Positions 8,790 through 17,467 of a DNA stretch of 64,000 nucleotides are shown here, piece by piece; the first letter of the stretch is position 1; every line of letters starts with the position of its first letter. Made by a program: the position numbers and the translations under genes. Source of the DNA: Luethyella okanaganae (lineage in GTDB: Bacteria > Actinomycetota > Actinomycetes > Actinomycetales > Microbacteriaceae); the NCBI RefSeq assembly GCF_042660285.1, contig NZ_JBHSTP010000004.1, positions 1 through 64,000 of the forward strand, in the 5' to 3' direction. The notes under the pieces were generated by a model. The model worked only from the letters and a program-made list of their open reading frames with translations, did no database searches and had not been told where the DNA came from.

Positions 8790-9733
8790 GACACCACCTC
8801 CGTCTCGAGAACCACCGGTTCCGCCCCAGCGACCACCTCGGTGCCGATACCGTTCTGGGTGAAGATCTCGAGCAGGATCGAATGGGGCACCCTTCCGTCG
8901 ATGACCGCGGCCTTCGCCACCCCGCCGTCGACGGCCTCCAGACAGGCCGCCATCTTCGGGATCATCCCCGATTCCAGCCGGGGCAAGAGATCCCTGAGGG
9001 TGGGCGCGTCGATGACCGAGACGAGGGATTCGCGATCGGGCCAGTCACGGTAGAGACCCGCGACGTCGGTGAGGATCACGAGTTTCGCCGCGCCGAGAGC
9101 GACGGCGAGCGCAGCCGCGGCCGAATCGGCGTTCACGTTGAGCGACTGCCCCGGGACTTCCGCATCGGGCGCGATCGACGAGACGACGGGGATTCGGCCG
9201 GCCTCGAGCTGGGCATGCACAGCCGCGGGATCGACGGCGATGACGTCGCCGACGAGTCCGAGGTCGACCTCCTCACCGTCGACGACGACGCCACGACGAC
9301 GCCCCCGAAACAGTCCGGCATCCTCACCGGAGAGACCTGCGGCCAGCGGACCGTGCTGGTTGATCTCACTCACGAGAGCGCGGTTGACCTGGCCCGTGAG
9401 CACCATACGCACGACATCCATCGCCTCGGGGGTCGTGACCCGGTACCCGCCACGGAACTCGCTCGGGATGCCGAGTCTCTCGAGCATCTCGGAGATCTGC
9501 GGACCGCCGCCGTGCACGACCACGGGTCGGATGCCGACGTAGAGCAGGTAGACCATGTCCTCGGCGAAGGCACGCCGCAGTTCTTCGCTCACCATGGCAT
9601 TGCCGCCGAACTTCACAACGACGACCTGGTCGTGGAAGCGTTTCAGCCACGGCAGGGACTCGATCAGGGTGGCGGCTTTGCCTGCTGCGTCGGCGTGGAG
9701 CCGCCGGGTCTCGTCGTCGATGCCCATCGTCAA
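8786..9733 (-). CDS. argB: Acetylglutamate kinase
   Basis: Phosphorylates N-acetylglutamate and is usually the arginine-inhibited step. The 315-residue protein has the amino-acid-kinase motifs VVVKFGGNAM (about 39-48), VVHGGGPQI (about 72-80) and the C-terminal GMIPKMAACLEAVDGGV stretch common to ArgB. Overlaps argJ and argD by 4 bp on each side. Confidence 0.96.
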   Translation of the reverse strand: MTMGIDDETRRLHADAAGKAATLIESLPWLKRFHDQVVVVKFGGNAMVSEELRRAFAEDMVYLLYVGIRPVVVHGGGPQISEMLERLGIPSEFRGGYRVTTPEAMDVVRMVLTGQVNRALVSEINQHGPLAAGLSGEDAGLFRGRRRGVVVDGEEVDLGLVGDVIAVDPAAVHAQLEAGRIPVVSSIAPDAEVPGQSLNVNADSAAAALAVALGAAKLVILTDVAGLYRDWPDRESLVSVIDAPTLRDLLPRLESGMIPKMAACLEAVDGGVAKAAVIDGRVPHSILLEIFTQNGIGTEVVAGAEPVVLETEVVS

Positions 9734-10881
9734 CTCGCGTACGCACTGTTCTCGTGCACGTAATCGTGGGTGAGATCGTTGGTGAGGATGGTCGCGCTCG
9801 CACCACCCTGTTTGAGGTCGACGACCACGGAGACCGCACGCGGCGTGAGATCGACGAGCTCACGCGGTTGATCGGGCTGGCCCTGCGAGCACACGCGGAT
9901 GCCATTCATGCTCACATCGACGTCGTAGGGGTCGAAGGGCGCCTTCGTCGTCCCGATCGCGGCGAGCACCCGACCCCAGTTGGGGTCGTTGCCGAAGACA
10001 GCCGCCTTGAAGAGGTTGCTGCGCGCGACCGCGCGACCGACCTCGACAGCGTCGTCCTCCGTCACCGCACCGAGCACCTCGATGCTGATGTCGTGACTCG
10101 AGCCCTCGGCATCCGTCTGCAGTTGCAGAGCGAGGCTCGTGCAGACCTCGACGAGCGCGAGCCGGAACGCCTCGGGGTCCGGCACGACGCCCGATGCCCC
10201 GGAGGACAGTAACGAGACCTGATCGTTCGTCGACATGCAGCCGTCGGAGTCGAGCCGGTCGAAGCTCACCCTGGTCGCCTCACGCAGCGCCACGTCGAGT
10301 TGCCCCGAGCCGAGGACGGCGTCGGTCGTGAGCACGACGAGCATGGTCGCGAGTCCCGGCGCCAGCATGCCAGCCCCCTTGGCCATGCCACCGATCGCCC
10401 AGCCGTCGCCGCGGAAAATCGCGGTCTTCTCGACGGTGTCGGTCGTCATGATCGCCCGCGCCGCGTCGGTCCCGCCCTGATCGGAGAGTTCGCGTGCAGC
10501 GAGGGCGACACCCGCCTCGAGCACCACACCGTCGAGTTGGTCGCCGATGAGGCCGGTCGAGCAGACGAGCACGTCTCCCGCAGAGATCCCGAGCGCCGCC
10601 GCGACGGCCTCCGCCGTGCGATGCGTGACCTGGAACCCTTGCTGTCCGGTGAAGCAGTTGGCGCCGCCCGAGTTCAGCACGACGGCGTCGACCTCGCCGT
10701 CCGCGATGACCTGCTTCGACCAGAGGATGGGGTTGGCCTGCGCCCGATTGCTCGTGAAAACCGCCGCCGCCGCCCGCGAGGGTCCCCGGTTGACCACGAG
10801 CGCGAGGTCACGCGCACCGGATTTCTTGATTCCGGCGGCGACTCCGGCCGCTTCGAAGCCGAGGGGGGCGGTGACACTCAC
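9730..10881 (-). CDS. argJ: Glutamate N-acetyltransferase / ornithine acetyltransferase
   Basis: Recycles the acetyl group between acetylornithine and glutamate. The precursor is cut autocatalytically before a Thr; the site is visible in KGAGMLAPGLATMLVV (Ala-Thr). I start at GTG 10881, which forms a GTGA overlap with the argC stop and gives 383 residues, the normal length. The reading frame stays open for 84 codons further upstream, but that extension lies antisense to no conserved N-terminus and is not used. Its presence implies the cyclic acetyl pathway, so a separate ArgA/ArgE may be unnecessary. Confidence 0.93.
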   Translation of the reverse strand: MSVTAPLGFEAAGVAAGIKKSGARDLALVVNRGPSRAAAAVFTSNRAQANPILWSKQVIADGEVDAVVLNSGGANCFTGQQGFQVTHRTAEAVAAALGISAGDVLVCSTGLIGDQLDGVVLEAGVALAARELSDQGGTDAARAIMTTDTVEKTAIFRGDGWAIGGMAKGAGMLAPGLATMLVVLTTDAVLGSGQLDVALREATRVSFDRLDSDGCMSTNDQVSLLSSGASGVVPDPEAFRLALVEVCTSLALQLQTDAEGSSHDISIEVLGAVTEDDAVEVGRAVARSNLFKAAVFGNDPNWGRVLAAIGTTKAPFDPYDVDVSMNGIRVCSQGQPDQPRELVDLTPRAVSVVVDLKQGGASATILTNDLTHDYVHENSAYAS

Positions 10882-11933
10882 GGTGCGACTCCATTCAGTG
10901 AAAGACCCGTCGTCTCGGGCAGGCCGAGCGCGATGTTGGCGGATTGGATGGCGGCGCCGGCCGTTCCTTTGACGAGGTTGTCGAGGGCCGCGACCACAAC
11001 GACACGCCCAGCGGCCTCGTCGACGGCGAGTCCGATGAGTGCCGTGTTGGCGCCGAGTGTGTCCGCCGTCCGCGGGAAATCCCCCTCGGGAAGCAGCTGG
11101 ACGAAGGGCTCGTCCGAGTAGGCGTCGTGCCACGCGGCCCGGACGGTCGCGGCATCCGTGCCTGGAACGATGCGCGCCGTCGAGGTAGCCAGGATTCCCC
11201 GTGACATCGGCACCAGGACGGGCGTGAACGAGATGGTGGGCGCCGTCGCCCCTGCCGCACGCAGCGCTTGCCGGATCTCGGGGATATGCCGGTGCGTCCC
11301 GCCGACCGCGTAGGGATTGGCCGAACCGAGGATCTCGCTCGCCAGCATGGTGATCTTGAGGGTCTTTCCGGCCCCGGAAGGGCCGACCGCGAGCACGGCG
11401 ACGAGGTCGCGGTCGTCGATCACGCCCGCACGGACGCCGGGCGCGAGCGAGAGCGCCACGGTGCTGGCATTGCAGCCGGGGGCTGCGATACGCCGCTCCC
11501 CGACGAGAGCCTCACGCTGCTTGAGCGGGCTTGCCGAGCCTCCGACGAAGAGTTCGGGGACGCCATAGCTCCAGGCGCCGAAATACTCCCCTCCGTAGAA
11601 CGCGGTCCAGTCGCTTTCGCTCCGCAGCCGATGGTCGGCTCCGCAGTCGACCACGAGGGTCTCTGGGTCGAAGGCGGCCGCCAGCTCTCCCGATTTCCCG
11701 TGCGGCAGCGCGAGGAAGACCACGTCGTGGCCAGCGAGGACCTCGGGTGTCGTCGCTTGCAGAGTGAGATGTGCGAGCGAGCGCAGGTGCGGTTGCACCG
11801 CCACGAGCGGTTGTCCGGCGTTCTGATGCGCCGTCACCGTCCGTACCTCGAAGTCAGGGTGTCCGGAGAGTATCCTAAGGAGTTCTCCGCCCGCATAGCC
11901 GGATGCGCCGGCCACGGCTACCGCGAATGTCAT
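10878..11933 (-). CDS. argC: N-acetyl-gamma-glutamyl-phosphate reductase
   Basis: NADPH-dependent reduction of acetylglutamyl phosphate. The 351-residue protein opens with the Rossmann motif AVAGASGYAGGELLRIL (about 6-22) and has the catalytic Cys in APGCNAS (about 150), plus GTHRHIPEI. The ribosome site AAGGAAG lies about 5 nt before ATG. It is the first enzyme gene of the operon and is preceded by an arginine-rich leader peptide and a structured leader. Confidence 0.96.
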   Translation of the reverse strand: MTFAVAVAGASGYAGGELLRILSGHPDFEVRTVTAHQNAGQPLVAVQPHLRSLAHLTLQATTPEVLAGHDVVFLALPHGKSGELAAAFDPETLVVDCGADHRLRSESDWTAFYGGEYFGAWSYGVPELFVGGSASPLKQREALVGERRIAAPGCNASTVALSLAPGVRAGVIDDRDLVAVLAVGPSGAGKTLKITMLASEILGSANPYAVGGTHRHIPEIRQALRAAGATAPTISFTPVLVPMSRGILATSTARIVPGTDAATVRAAWHDAYSDEPFVQLLPEGDFPRTADTLGANTALIGLAVDEAAGRVVVVAALDNLVKGTAGAAIQSANIALGLPETTGLSLNGVAP

Positions 11934-11944
11934 GCTTCTTCCTT

Positions 11945-12016
11945 ATTGAGTAGGCGACGGGGGACCAGCGGCGACGCCCACGTCGACCCACTCAGGGGTC
12001 GCATATGCGTCGCCTA
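11945..12016 (-). promoter_or_regulatory. Candidate attenuator between the Arg leader peptide and argC
   Basis: On the minus strand the leader-peptide stop codon begins a segment AGGCGACGC (12015-12007). Its 8 bases GGCGACGC pair perfectly with GCGTCGCC (11977-11970), while AGGCGACG pairs perfectly with CGTCGCCT (11959-11952), so the two pairings exclude each other. A separate 6-bp stem CGACCC-CTGAGT-GGGTCG lies between. No T-run follows, so if this regulates, it would act through Rho or translation rather than a classical terminator. Confidence 0.5.
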
Positions 12017-12100
12017 GATTCGGCGGTCGTTCCGGCGTCGGCGCGGCACGCACACGGCCACGACGGGCTGTGCGAGAAAAGCGTGCTGAGCGAGAAGCAT
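12014..12100 (-). CDS. Putative arginine leader peptide (leaderless mRNA)
   Basis: A 28-codon reading frame starting MLLAQHAFLA and ending VPRRRRNDRRI before TAG. Codons 20-23 are CGC-CGA-CGC-CGG and 26-27 are CGC-CGA, so 6 of the last 9 residues are arginine, two of them read by CGA, generally an uncommon codon. A -10 box TAGGAT lies exactly 6 nt before the ATG, predicting a leaderless transcript. It sits directly upstream of argC, and the argR gene is missing from the operon. By analogy with amino-acid leader peptides, ribosome stalling at scarce Arg-tRNA would switch the downstream RNA fold. This role is inferred, not shown. Confidence 0.6.
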   Translation of the reverse strand: MLLAQHAFLAQPVVAVCVPRRRRNDRRI

Positions 12101-12106
12101 GTCGAG

Positions 12107-12136
12107 ATCCTAGCGTGCGACGTTGGAGAAAGCCAA
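12107..12136 (-). promoter_or_regulatory. Promoter of the arginine operon
   Basis: -35 TTGGCT (12136-12131), 18-bp spacer, -10 TAGGAT (12112-12107). Transcription is expected to begin at or next to the A of the leader-peptide ATG (12100). It lies just past the pheT stop. Confidence 0.6.
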
Positions 12137-12150
12137 AACCGGCACCGGCC

Positions 12151-14682
12151 TCACTCGCGAATCGTCGCGCCGAAGAGTTCTGCGGCGCGCTCCGCGCCGC
12201 TCAGCTTCGCCGCACTCGCCTCCGCCGCCGTCAGGGTGCGGTCGGCGGCACGGAACCTGAGCGCGAAGGTCAGGCTCTTGTTGCCCTCTGGCAGACCCGT
12301 CCCCCGGTAGTCCGAGACCAGTCGCACATCCTCGAGCAGTTCACCGGCCCCCTCGACGACCGCCGCACGCACCGCGCCGGCCGGAGCACTCCGGGCGACG
12401 ACGAGTGAGAGATCTTGCGTTGCCGCCGGCATCGTGAGCACCGGGCGGGCGAGGATCTCGCGACGCCCGGAGCGGATGAGCACGTCCAGGTCGAGTTCGA
12501 ATGCGGCGACCCTATGCGGCAGATCGAACTCGAGCGCGAGGGAAGGGAGCAGTTCGCCTGCGAAGCCGACGATCGGCGAGCCATCGGGCGTCACTGCGGT
12601 GAGCCGCGCCGTCCTGCCTGGATGGAATGCGGGATGCTCGCCCTGTGACACCTCGATGGTCACGTCGAGGGCATGTGCCACCTGACGGACCGCTGCAAGG
12701 GCATCCTGCCAGTCCCAGGCCACGGCCGCCTGCTCCGGCTGACGTGGGATGGCGTTGCCGAGGAGGAGCCCGGAGAGGTAGCGCGGCTGCTCCGGGATGC
12801 CCGCGTTGAGCGCTGCGAGCGCCTCGGAGGAGGGGCGCGCGGCTCCGATCGGGAGCTCATCGACGCCGAAACGATCACCCCCCTGCGGGAGGAACACGAG
12901 TCCGCTTTCGAAGATCGCCAGGTCGGTGAGTCCCCGGGAGAGGTTGCGGTGCGCGATCTCTGCGAGGCCGGGCAGCAATGAGGTACGGAGCACAGGGCGC
13001 TCGCCATCGAGCGGGTTGGCGACCCTGACAGGCGCGCCGACGTCGACTCCGAGTCGGCCGAAGGTCGCGACATCCGTCTCTCGGACGAAGGGGTATGCGA
13101 GCACCTCGGTCAGCCCACTCGCGGCGAGGACGTTCGCGGCGATGCGACGCAGTCGCTGCGCACGCGTCAGTCCGCGCCCGGGAGGAGCCACAGGGAGCAC
13201 AGCCGGGATGCGATCGTAACCGGAGATGCGGGCGACCTCTTCGGCGAGACCCGCCTTGTCGACGAGGTCGGGCCGCCAGCTCGGCGGGGTTACGAGCAGC
13301 TCACCTCCACGCGCCTCGAGACGGGCGCCGATCTCCACGAGAGCGTCGCGCACCTCCTCCGGCGTATAGTCGACGCCGATGAGACCCGAGACGAAGCCTG
13401 CGGGAAGCACGATGACGGGACGCTCCTGGCTCTGCTGATGCACCGAGCCCAGCGGGTCGTCCGATCCACCGGCGAGCTCGACGAGGAGCTGCACGACGCG
13501 CGCCGCGGCGGTCTCGGCGACCTGCGGGTCGACTCCGCGTTCGAAGCGTCTGGACGCCTCGCTCGGGAGCTTGTGCCGACGCGCGGTGCGAGCGATCGAC
13601 ACCGGGTCGAAGTTCGCGGCTTCGACGAGCACGTTGCGAGTCCCGTCGCCGATCTCCGTAGTGGCGCCGCCCATCACCCCGGCGAGACCGATCGCGCCTG
13701 ACTCGTCGGCGATGACAAGGTCTTCGGGGTGGAGCGAGCGCTCCTTCTCGTCGAGGGTGACCAGCTTCTCTCCTGCGGCGGCACGCCGCACCGTGATGCC
13801 CCCGCGGAGCGCGTCGAGGTCGTAGGCGTGGATCGGCTGTCCGAGCTCGAGCATCACGTAGTTGGCGACGTCCACGACGAGCGAGACCGAGCGGATGCCT
13901 GCGAGTTTGAGCCTCGCGACGAGCCAGGCCGGTGACGGCCGGCTCGGGTCGATCCCCCGTACGGCACGGGTGATGAACACGGTCGCACCGACGCGGTCGC
14001 GGATCGGCGCGTCGTCGGCGACGGTGACGCCGAAGCCTGCACCCGCAGCGAGCACGACACCCGCGGCCGGATCCCGGAACGCCGCCCCCGTGGCGTGCGC
14101 GTACTCGCGGGCGACGCCGCGGATCGAGAACGCGTAGCCGCGATCCGGGGTGACGTTGATCTCGACGGCGGCGTCGTCGAGCCCGAGCAGCGAGATCGCG
14201 TCTTCACCCACCTCGGGGTCGAGCCCCAGAGTCGACAGGCGCAGGATGCCGTCGTGGTCATCGCCGAGTCCGAGTTCGCGCGCGGAGGCGATCATGCCAT
14301 CGGAGAGGTGACCGTAGGTCGTGCGCGCAGCAATCGGGAACGGACCGGGCAGCACCGAACCGGGCAGGGTCACCGCGACCTTGTCGCCGACGAAGAAGTT
14401 GCGTGCGCCACAGACGATGCCGTGCACGGCGGGCCCACCATCGGCGGCGACCTCGCCGTCCGGGGCGACCCGCACCTGGCACCAGCGGATCGTCTTACCG
14501 TTCGCCTGGGATTCCTCGACGAACTCGAGCACCTGGCCGACGACGATCGGTCCGGACAGTTCGAAGGTGTGCACGTCCTCTTCCTCGAGGCCGACGCGCA
14601 CGAGGGCGGCGTGCACGTCCTCCGGGGTCGCACCGGGCACCAGGTCGACGTATTCGGCGAGCCAGCTCAACGGGATGCGCAC
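12151..14682 (-). CDS. pheT: Phenylalanyl-tRNA synthetase beta subunit
   Basis: Beta chain of the alpha2-beta2 synthetase. The 843-residue product opens MRIPLSWLAEYVDL, has an EMAP-like tRNA-binding domain (about 40-155), the B3/B4 editing region, a B5 domain and a C-terminal ferredoxin-fold anticodon-binding domain (about 750-843). I start at GTG 14682, 2 nt after the pheS stop; the longer upstream frame lies inside pheS and lacks conservation. Order pheS-pheT followed by argC is common in actinobacteria. Confidence 0.95.
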   Translation of the reverse strand: MRIPLSWLAEYVDLVPGATPEDVHAALVRVGLEEEDVHTFELSGPIVVGQVLEFVEESQANGKTIRWCQVRVAPDGEVAADGGPAVHGIVCGARNFFVGDKVAVTLPGSVLPGPFPIAARTTYGHLSDGMIASARELGLGDDHDGILRLSTLGLDPEVGEDAISLLGLDDAAVEINVTPDRGYAFSIRGVAREYAHATGAAFRDPAAGVVLAAGAGFGVTVADDAPIRDRVGATVFITRAVRGIDPSRPSPAWLVARLKLAGIRSVSLVVDVANYVMLELGQPIHAYDLDALRGGITVRRAAAGEKLVTLDEKERSLHPEDLVIADESGAIGLAGVMGGATTEIGDGTRNVLVEAANFDPVSIARTARRHKLPSEASRRFERGVDPQVAETAAARVVQLLVELAGGSDDPLGSVHQQSQERPVIVLPAGFVSGLIGVDYTPEEVRDALVEIGARLEARGGELLVTPPSWRPDLVDKAGLAEEVARISGYDRIPAVLPVAPPGRGLTRAQRLRRIAANVLAASGLTEVLAYPFVRETDVATFGRLGVDVGAPVRVANPLDGERPVLRTSLLPGLAEIAHRNLSRGLTDLAIFESGLVFLPQGGDRFGVDELPIGAARPSSEALAALNAGIPEQPRYLSGLLLGNAIPRQPEQAAVAWDWQDALAAVRQVAHALDVTIEVSQGEHPAFHPGRTARLTAVTPDGSPIVGFAGELLPSLALEFDLPHRVAAFELDLDVLIRSGRREILARPVLTMPAATQDLSLVVARSAPAGAVRAAVVEGAGELLEDVRLVSDYRGTGLPEGNKSLTFALRFRAADRTLTAAEASAAKLSGAERAAELFGATIRE

Positions 14683-14684
14683 GG

Positions 14685-15725
14685 CTACACCACCATCCCG
14701 AACTGCTGGCTGAACCGGATATCGCCTTCGACCATGTCCCGCATGTCCTTCACATCGTTGCGGAACATCACTGTGCGTTCGACGCCCATGCCGAACGCAA
14801 AACCCGAGTAGGCCTCTGGGTCGATCCCCGCTGCGCGCAGCACGTTGGGGTTGACCATGCCGCAACCGCCCCACTCCACCCAGCGAGCGCCACCCTTGAA
14901 GGTGGGATGCCAGACGTCGAGTTCCGCACTCGGCTCGGTGAACGGGAAGTAGCTCGGGCGCAGACGGATCTTCGCGTCATCGCCGAACATGATGCGGGCG
15001 AAGTGCTCGAGCGTGCCGCGCAGATGCGCCATGGTGAGTCCTTTGTCCACGGCGAGGCCCTCGAACTGGGTGAACACGGGAGTATGGGTCGCATCGAGCT
15101 CATCGGTGCGGAAGACACGTCCTGGGGCGAGCACATAGACCGGGAGCTCGCGGTCGAGCAGGGCACGCACCTGCACGGGCGAAGTGTGCGTGCGCAGCAC
15201 GAGGTGAGCTTCAGGCGGGTCGACGAAGAAGGTGTCCTGCATCGCGCGAGCGGGATGGTCGGCGTCGAAGTTGAGGGCGTCGAAGTTGAACCATTCGCTC
15301 TCGAGTTCCGGCCCCTCGGCGATCTCCCATCCCATTCCGACGAAGACATCGGAGACCTGCTCCTGCAGCAGGGCGAGCGGATGACGAGCGCCCTGCTGAC
15401 GACGCACGGCAGCGGCGGTCACATCCACCGTCTCCGCCACGAGCCGGGCGGCGGCCTCCGCCGCGACGATCTGCTGCTCGCGTGCCAGGAACGCCTGGTT
15501 GACGCGCGAGCGCGCCTGCCCGACGAGCTTGCCAAAGCCGGCCTTCTGATCGGACGGCACGTTGCGGAGCTCTGCGTTCAGGCGGGCGAGCGGAGACGCC
15601 TCTCCGAGATGTTCGGTACGCACGAGCAGGAGCATCGAGGAGTCGTCGGCTGCGCCGATCGCGGTGAGTGCCGCGTCGACGGCCGCGGTGACCGCTGGTT
15701 CGGAGATGAGGGTGGGCTCTGACAC
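14685..15725 (-). CDS. pheS: Phenylalanyl-tRNA synthetase alpha subunit
   Basis: Catalytic chain of PheRS, class II. Motif 2 (RTHTSPVQVRALL), motif 3 (GFAFGMGVERTVML-like, here GFAFGMGVERTVMFRN) and the FTEPSAELDVW segment are visible; the N-terminus is the usual coiled coil. A TTG three codons earlier is possible, but the -10 box TAAACT (15739-15734) overlaps it. The GTG at 15725 lies 8 nt after that box with no ribosome site, so I choose it (346 residues, MSEPTLIS start) as a leaderless gene. Confidence 0.94.
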   Translation of the reverse strand: MSEPTLISEPAVTAAVDAALTAIGAADDSSMLLLVRTEHLGEASPLARLNAELRNVPSDQKAGFGKLVGQARSRVNQAFLAREQQIVAAEAAARLVAETVDVTAAAVRRQQGARHPLALLQEQVSDVFVGMGWEIAEGPELESEWFNFDALNFDADHPARAMQDTFFVDPPEAHLVLRTHTSPVQVRALLDRELPVYVLAPGRVFRTDELDATHTPVFTQFEGLAVDKGLTMAHLRGTLEHFARIMFGDDAKIRLRPSYFPFTEPSAELDVWHPTFKGGARWVEWGGCGMVNPNVLRAAGIDPEAYSGFAFGMGVERTVMFRNDVKDMRDMVEGDIRFSQQFGMVV

Positions 15726-15776
15726 AAGGCTCAAGTTTAGTCAGCGCACCGGGCGACACCGCACCGGCCGGAGAAT

Positions 15777-16724
15777 CTAACGCGAGGCCCCCTGGGTCGT
15801 CTCCGAGGTGCGTGCTTGTGCGGATGCGAGCGCCACGAGCGTGGCCTGGTCGGGGTCGACGGGCAGGCCTGACTTGCCTTGCCTGCCTGCACGGCCTCCT
15901 CCGCTCGCCGTGCGGCGCGAGAGCCAGCGGGCGAACCAGGACAGCGAGAGGTTCATGATCAGGTAGATCACGAGTGTCACTGCGAACAATGAGAACAGAT
16001 AGCGGTTGCCGTAGAAGCTCGCGAGGTTGTTCATGGTCGTGCGGATGAGCTCGTTGTAGCCGACGATGTAGCCGAGCGAGGTGTCCTTGAGCAGCACGAC
16101 GAGTTGAGCGAGGATGACCGGGAGCATCTGCCGGAAGGCCTGAGGGAACTCGATGAACATCTTGGACTGCATGGGCCGCATGCCCAGGCTGAGACCGGCC
16201 TCGCGCTGACCACGTGGCAGAGCTACGAGACCGGCGCGCAACGCCTCACCGATAAGCGCTCCGTTGTAGACGCCGAGGGCGAGGACGACAGCCCAGAAGG
16301 TTCCGGTCGACGCGACGAGCAGGATGAACAACATCATGAGCAGCACGGGCATGCCGCGGAAGAACTCGAGCACGACCGCGGTCGGAACACGGACCCAGGC
16401 GATCTGCGAGCTGCGCAGCAGCGAGAACAACACTCCCAGTGCCAGGGCGATGGCCGCCGCCGCCGCCGCCGCACTCAGAGTACCGACGATGCCCCGCGAC
16501 CAGATCAGATTCCACACCCGCGGATCAGCGAAGATGTCCCACCGGCTGGGGTTGAACATCCCGGGGAGGACGAGTCCGCCGGAGACAGGACGTGGAGCGG
16601 CGAGCACGAACGCCATCCAGCCGAGACCGGCGAGGATCAGGATTCCGGCGACGATCGAGAGCAGCATCGAGAGACGGCGGGCTTTCGGACCCGGCGCGTC
16701 GAACAACACGGACGACGAGCTCAT
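15777..16724 (-). CDS. Amino-acid ABC transporter permease (GluD-like)
   Basis: Second permease of a polar amino-acid importer, probably for glutamate. It is 315 residues with about five or six membrane segments and the EAA-type loop GEALRAGLVALPRGQREAGLSLGM (about 180-205). A hydrophilic C-terminal tail (about 275-315) follows the last helix. Its start overlaps the GluC-like gene by 4 bp. Gene order A-B-C-D matches the corynebacterial gluABCD system. Confidence 0.9.
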   Translation of the reverse strand: MSSSSVLFDAPGPKARRLSMLLSIVAGILILAGLGWMAFVLAAPRPVSGGLVLPGMFNPSRWDIFADPRVWNLIWSRGIVGTLSAAAAAAAIALALGVLFSLLRSSQIAWVRVPTAVVLEFFRGMPVLLMMLFILLVASTGTFWAVVLALGVYNGALIGEALRAGLVALPRGQREAGLSLGMRPMQSKMFIEFPQAFRQMLPVILAQLVVLLKDTSLGYIVGYNELIRTTMNNLASFYGNRYLFSLFAVTLVIYLIMNLSLSWFARWLSRRTASGGGRAGRQGKSGLPVDPDQATLVALASAQARTSETTQGASR

Positions 16725-17368
16725 CGCTGCACCATCACTCTCTTCTCGACCTGGACCGCTATCAACCCGAGCGGGATGGTGATGACGAGGTAGAAAGTGG
16801 CGACACCGAGCAGCACGGCGATGACGGCATTGCCGTTCGCGTTGGCGAGCTCCTTGCCGATGGTGAACAGCTCGGCAACGAAGAAACCGCCGGCGACCGA
16901 GGTGTTCTTGGTCAGCGCGATGAAGACGTTGATGAGGGGCGGCACGACCATGCGAAACGCCTGCGGGAAGACGACGAAGCTCACGGTCTGGCTGAAGCCG
17001 AAGCCGAGGCTCCTGGCGGCCTCCGCCTGCCCGATCGGCACCCCGTTGACGCCCGACCGCAGAGCCTCGGCGATGAACGGCGAGGTGTAGACGCTCAGGC
17101 CGATCATCGCGGAGACCAGATAGGGCAGTTCACTGCCGAGGTAGGGAAGGATGATCGCGCAGAAGAACAGCACGAGCGTCAACGGGGTGTTGCGCACCAA
17201 CTCGGTGTAGACGGTGGCGAAACCTCGCAGCGACGCGATCGGAGAAATCCGCATGGCGGCGATGAACGTGCCGATCACGAGAGCGGCGACACCCGAGACC
17301 ACGAGCAACAGCAGCGTCAGGCGGAACCCGTCGAGATAGCGCGGGAGGTTGTCTACGATGACGTCCAC
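16721..17368 (-). CDS. Amino-acid ABC transporter permease (GluC-like)
   Basis: First permease of the importer, 215 residues. Membrane helices begin at about residue 15 (LTLLLLVVSGVAALVIG); the EAA loop is AEALRSGVNGVPIGQAEAARSLGF. I start at GTG 17368 because AAAGGA lies 8 nt upstream; the frame is open for 29 more codons through the intergenic hairpin, which gives a proline/arginine-rich stretch unlike a permease N-terminus. Confidence 0.9.
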   Translation of the reverse strand: MDVIVDNLPRYLDGFRLTLLLLVVSGVAALVIGTFIAAMRISPIASLRGFATVYTELVRNTPLTLVLFFCAIILPYLGSELPYLVSAMIGLSVYTSPFIAEALRSGVNGVPIGQAEAARSLGFGFSQTVSFVVFPQAFRMVVPPLINVFIALTKNTSVAGGFFVAELFTIGKELANANGNAVIAVLLGVATFYLVITIPLGLIAVQVEKRVMVQR

Positions 17369-17420
17369 TCGGCGGATCCTTTCTCTGCGATGCGGCGACT
17401 CTGGGATGCGGCGAATTTCC

Positions 17421-17459
17421 GGGGGTGGGTCGGGTGCCGGCGGCATCCGACCCACCCCC
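17421..17459 (-). terminator. Long hairpin between gluB-like and gluC-like genes
   Basis: A 13-bp perfect outer stem (17421-17433 with 17447-17459) continues inward for 5 more pairs including one G-T, leaving a 3-nt loop: an 18-bp helix starting 8 nt after the binding-protein stop. It lacks a T-run. Such structures typically protect the upstream mRNA and cut expression of the permeases below that of the abundant binding protein. Confidence 0.75.
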
Positions 17460-17467
17460 CGGCGTGC

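Noticed and set aside
12120..12150. pheT intrinsic terminator (CCGG-TG-CCGG then TTTT, minus strand)
   Set aside because: A 4-bp stem with a 2-nt loop cannot form; the T-run belongs to the arg promoter -35 region.
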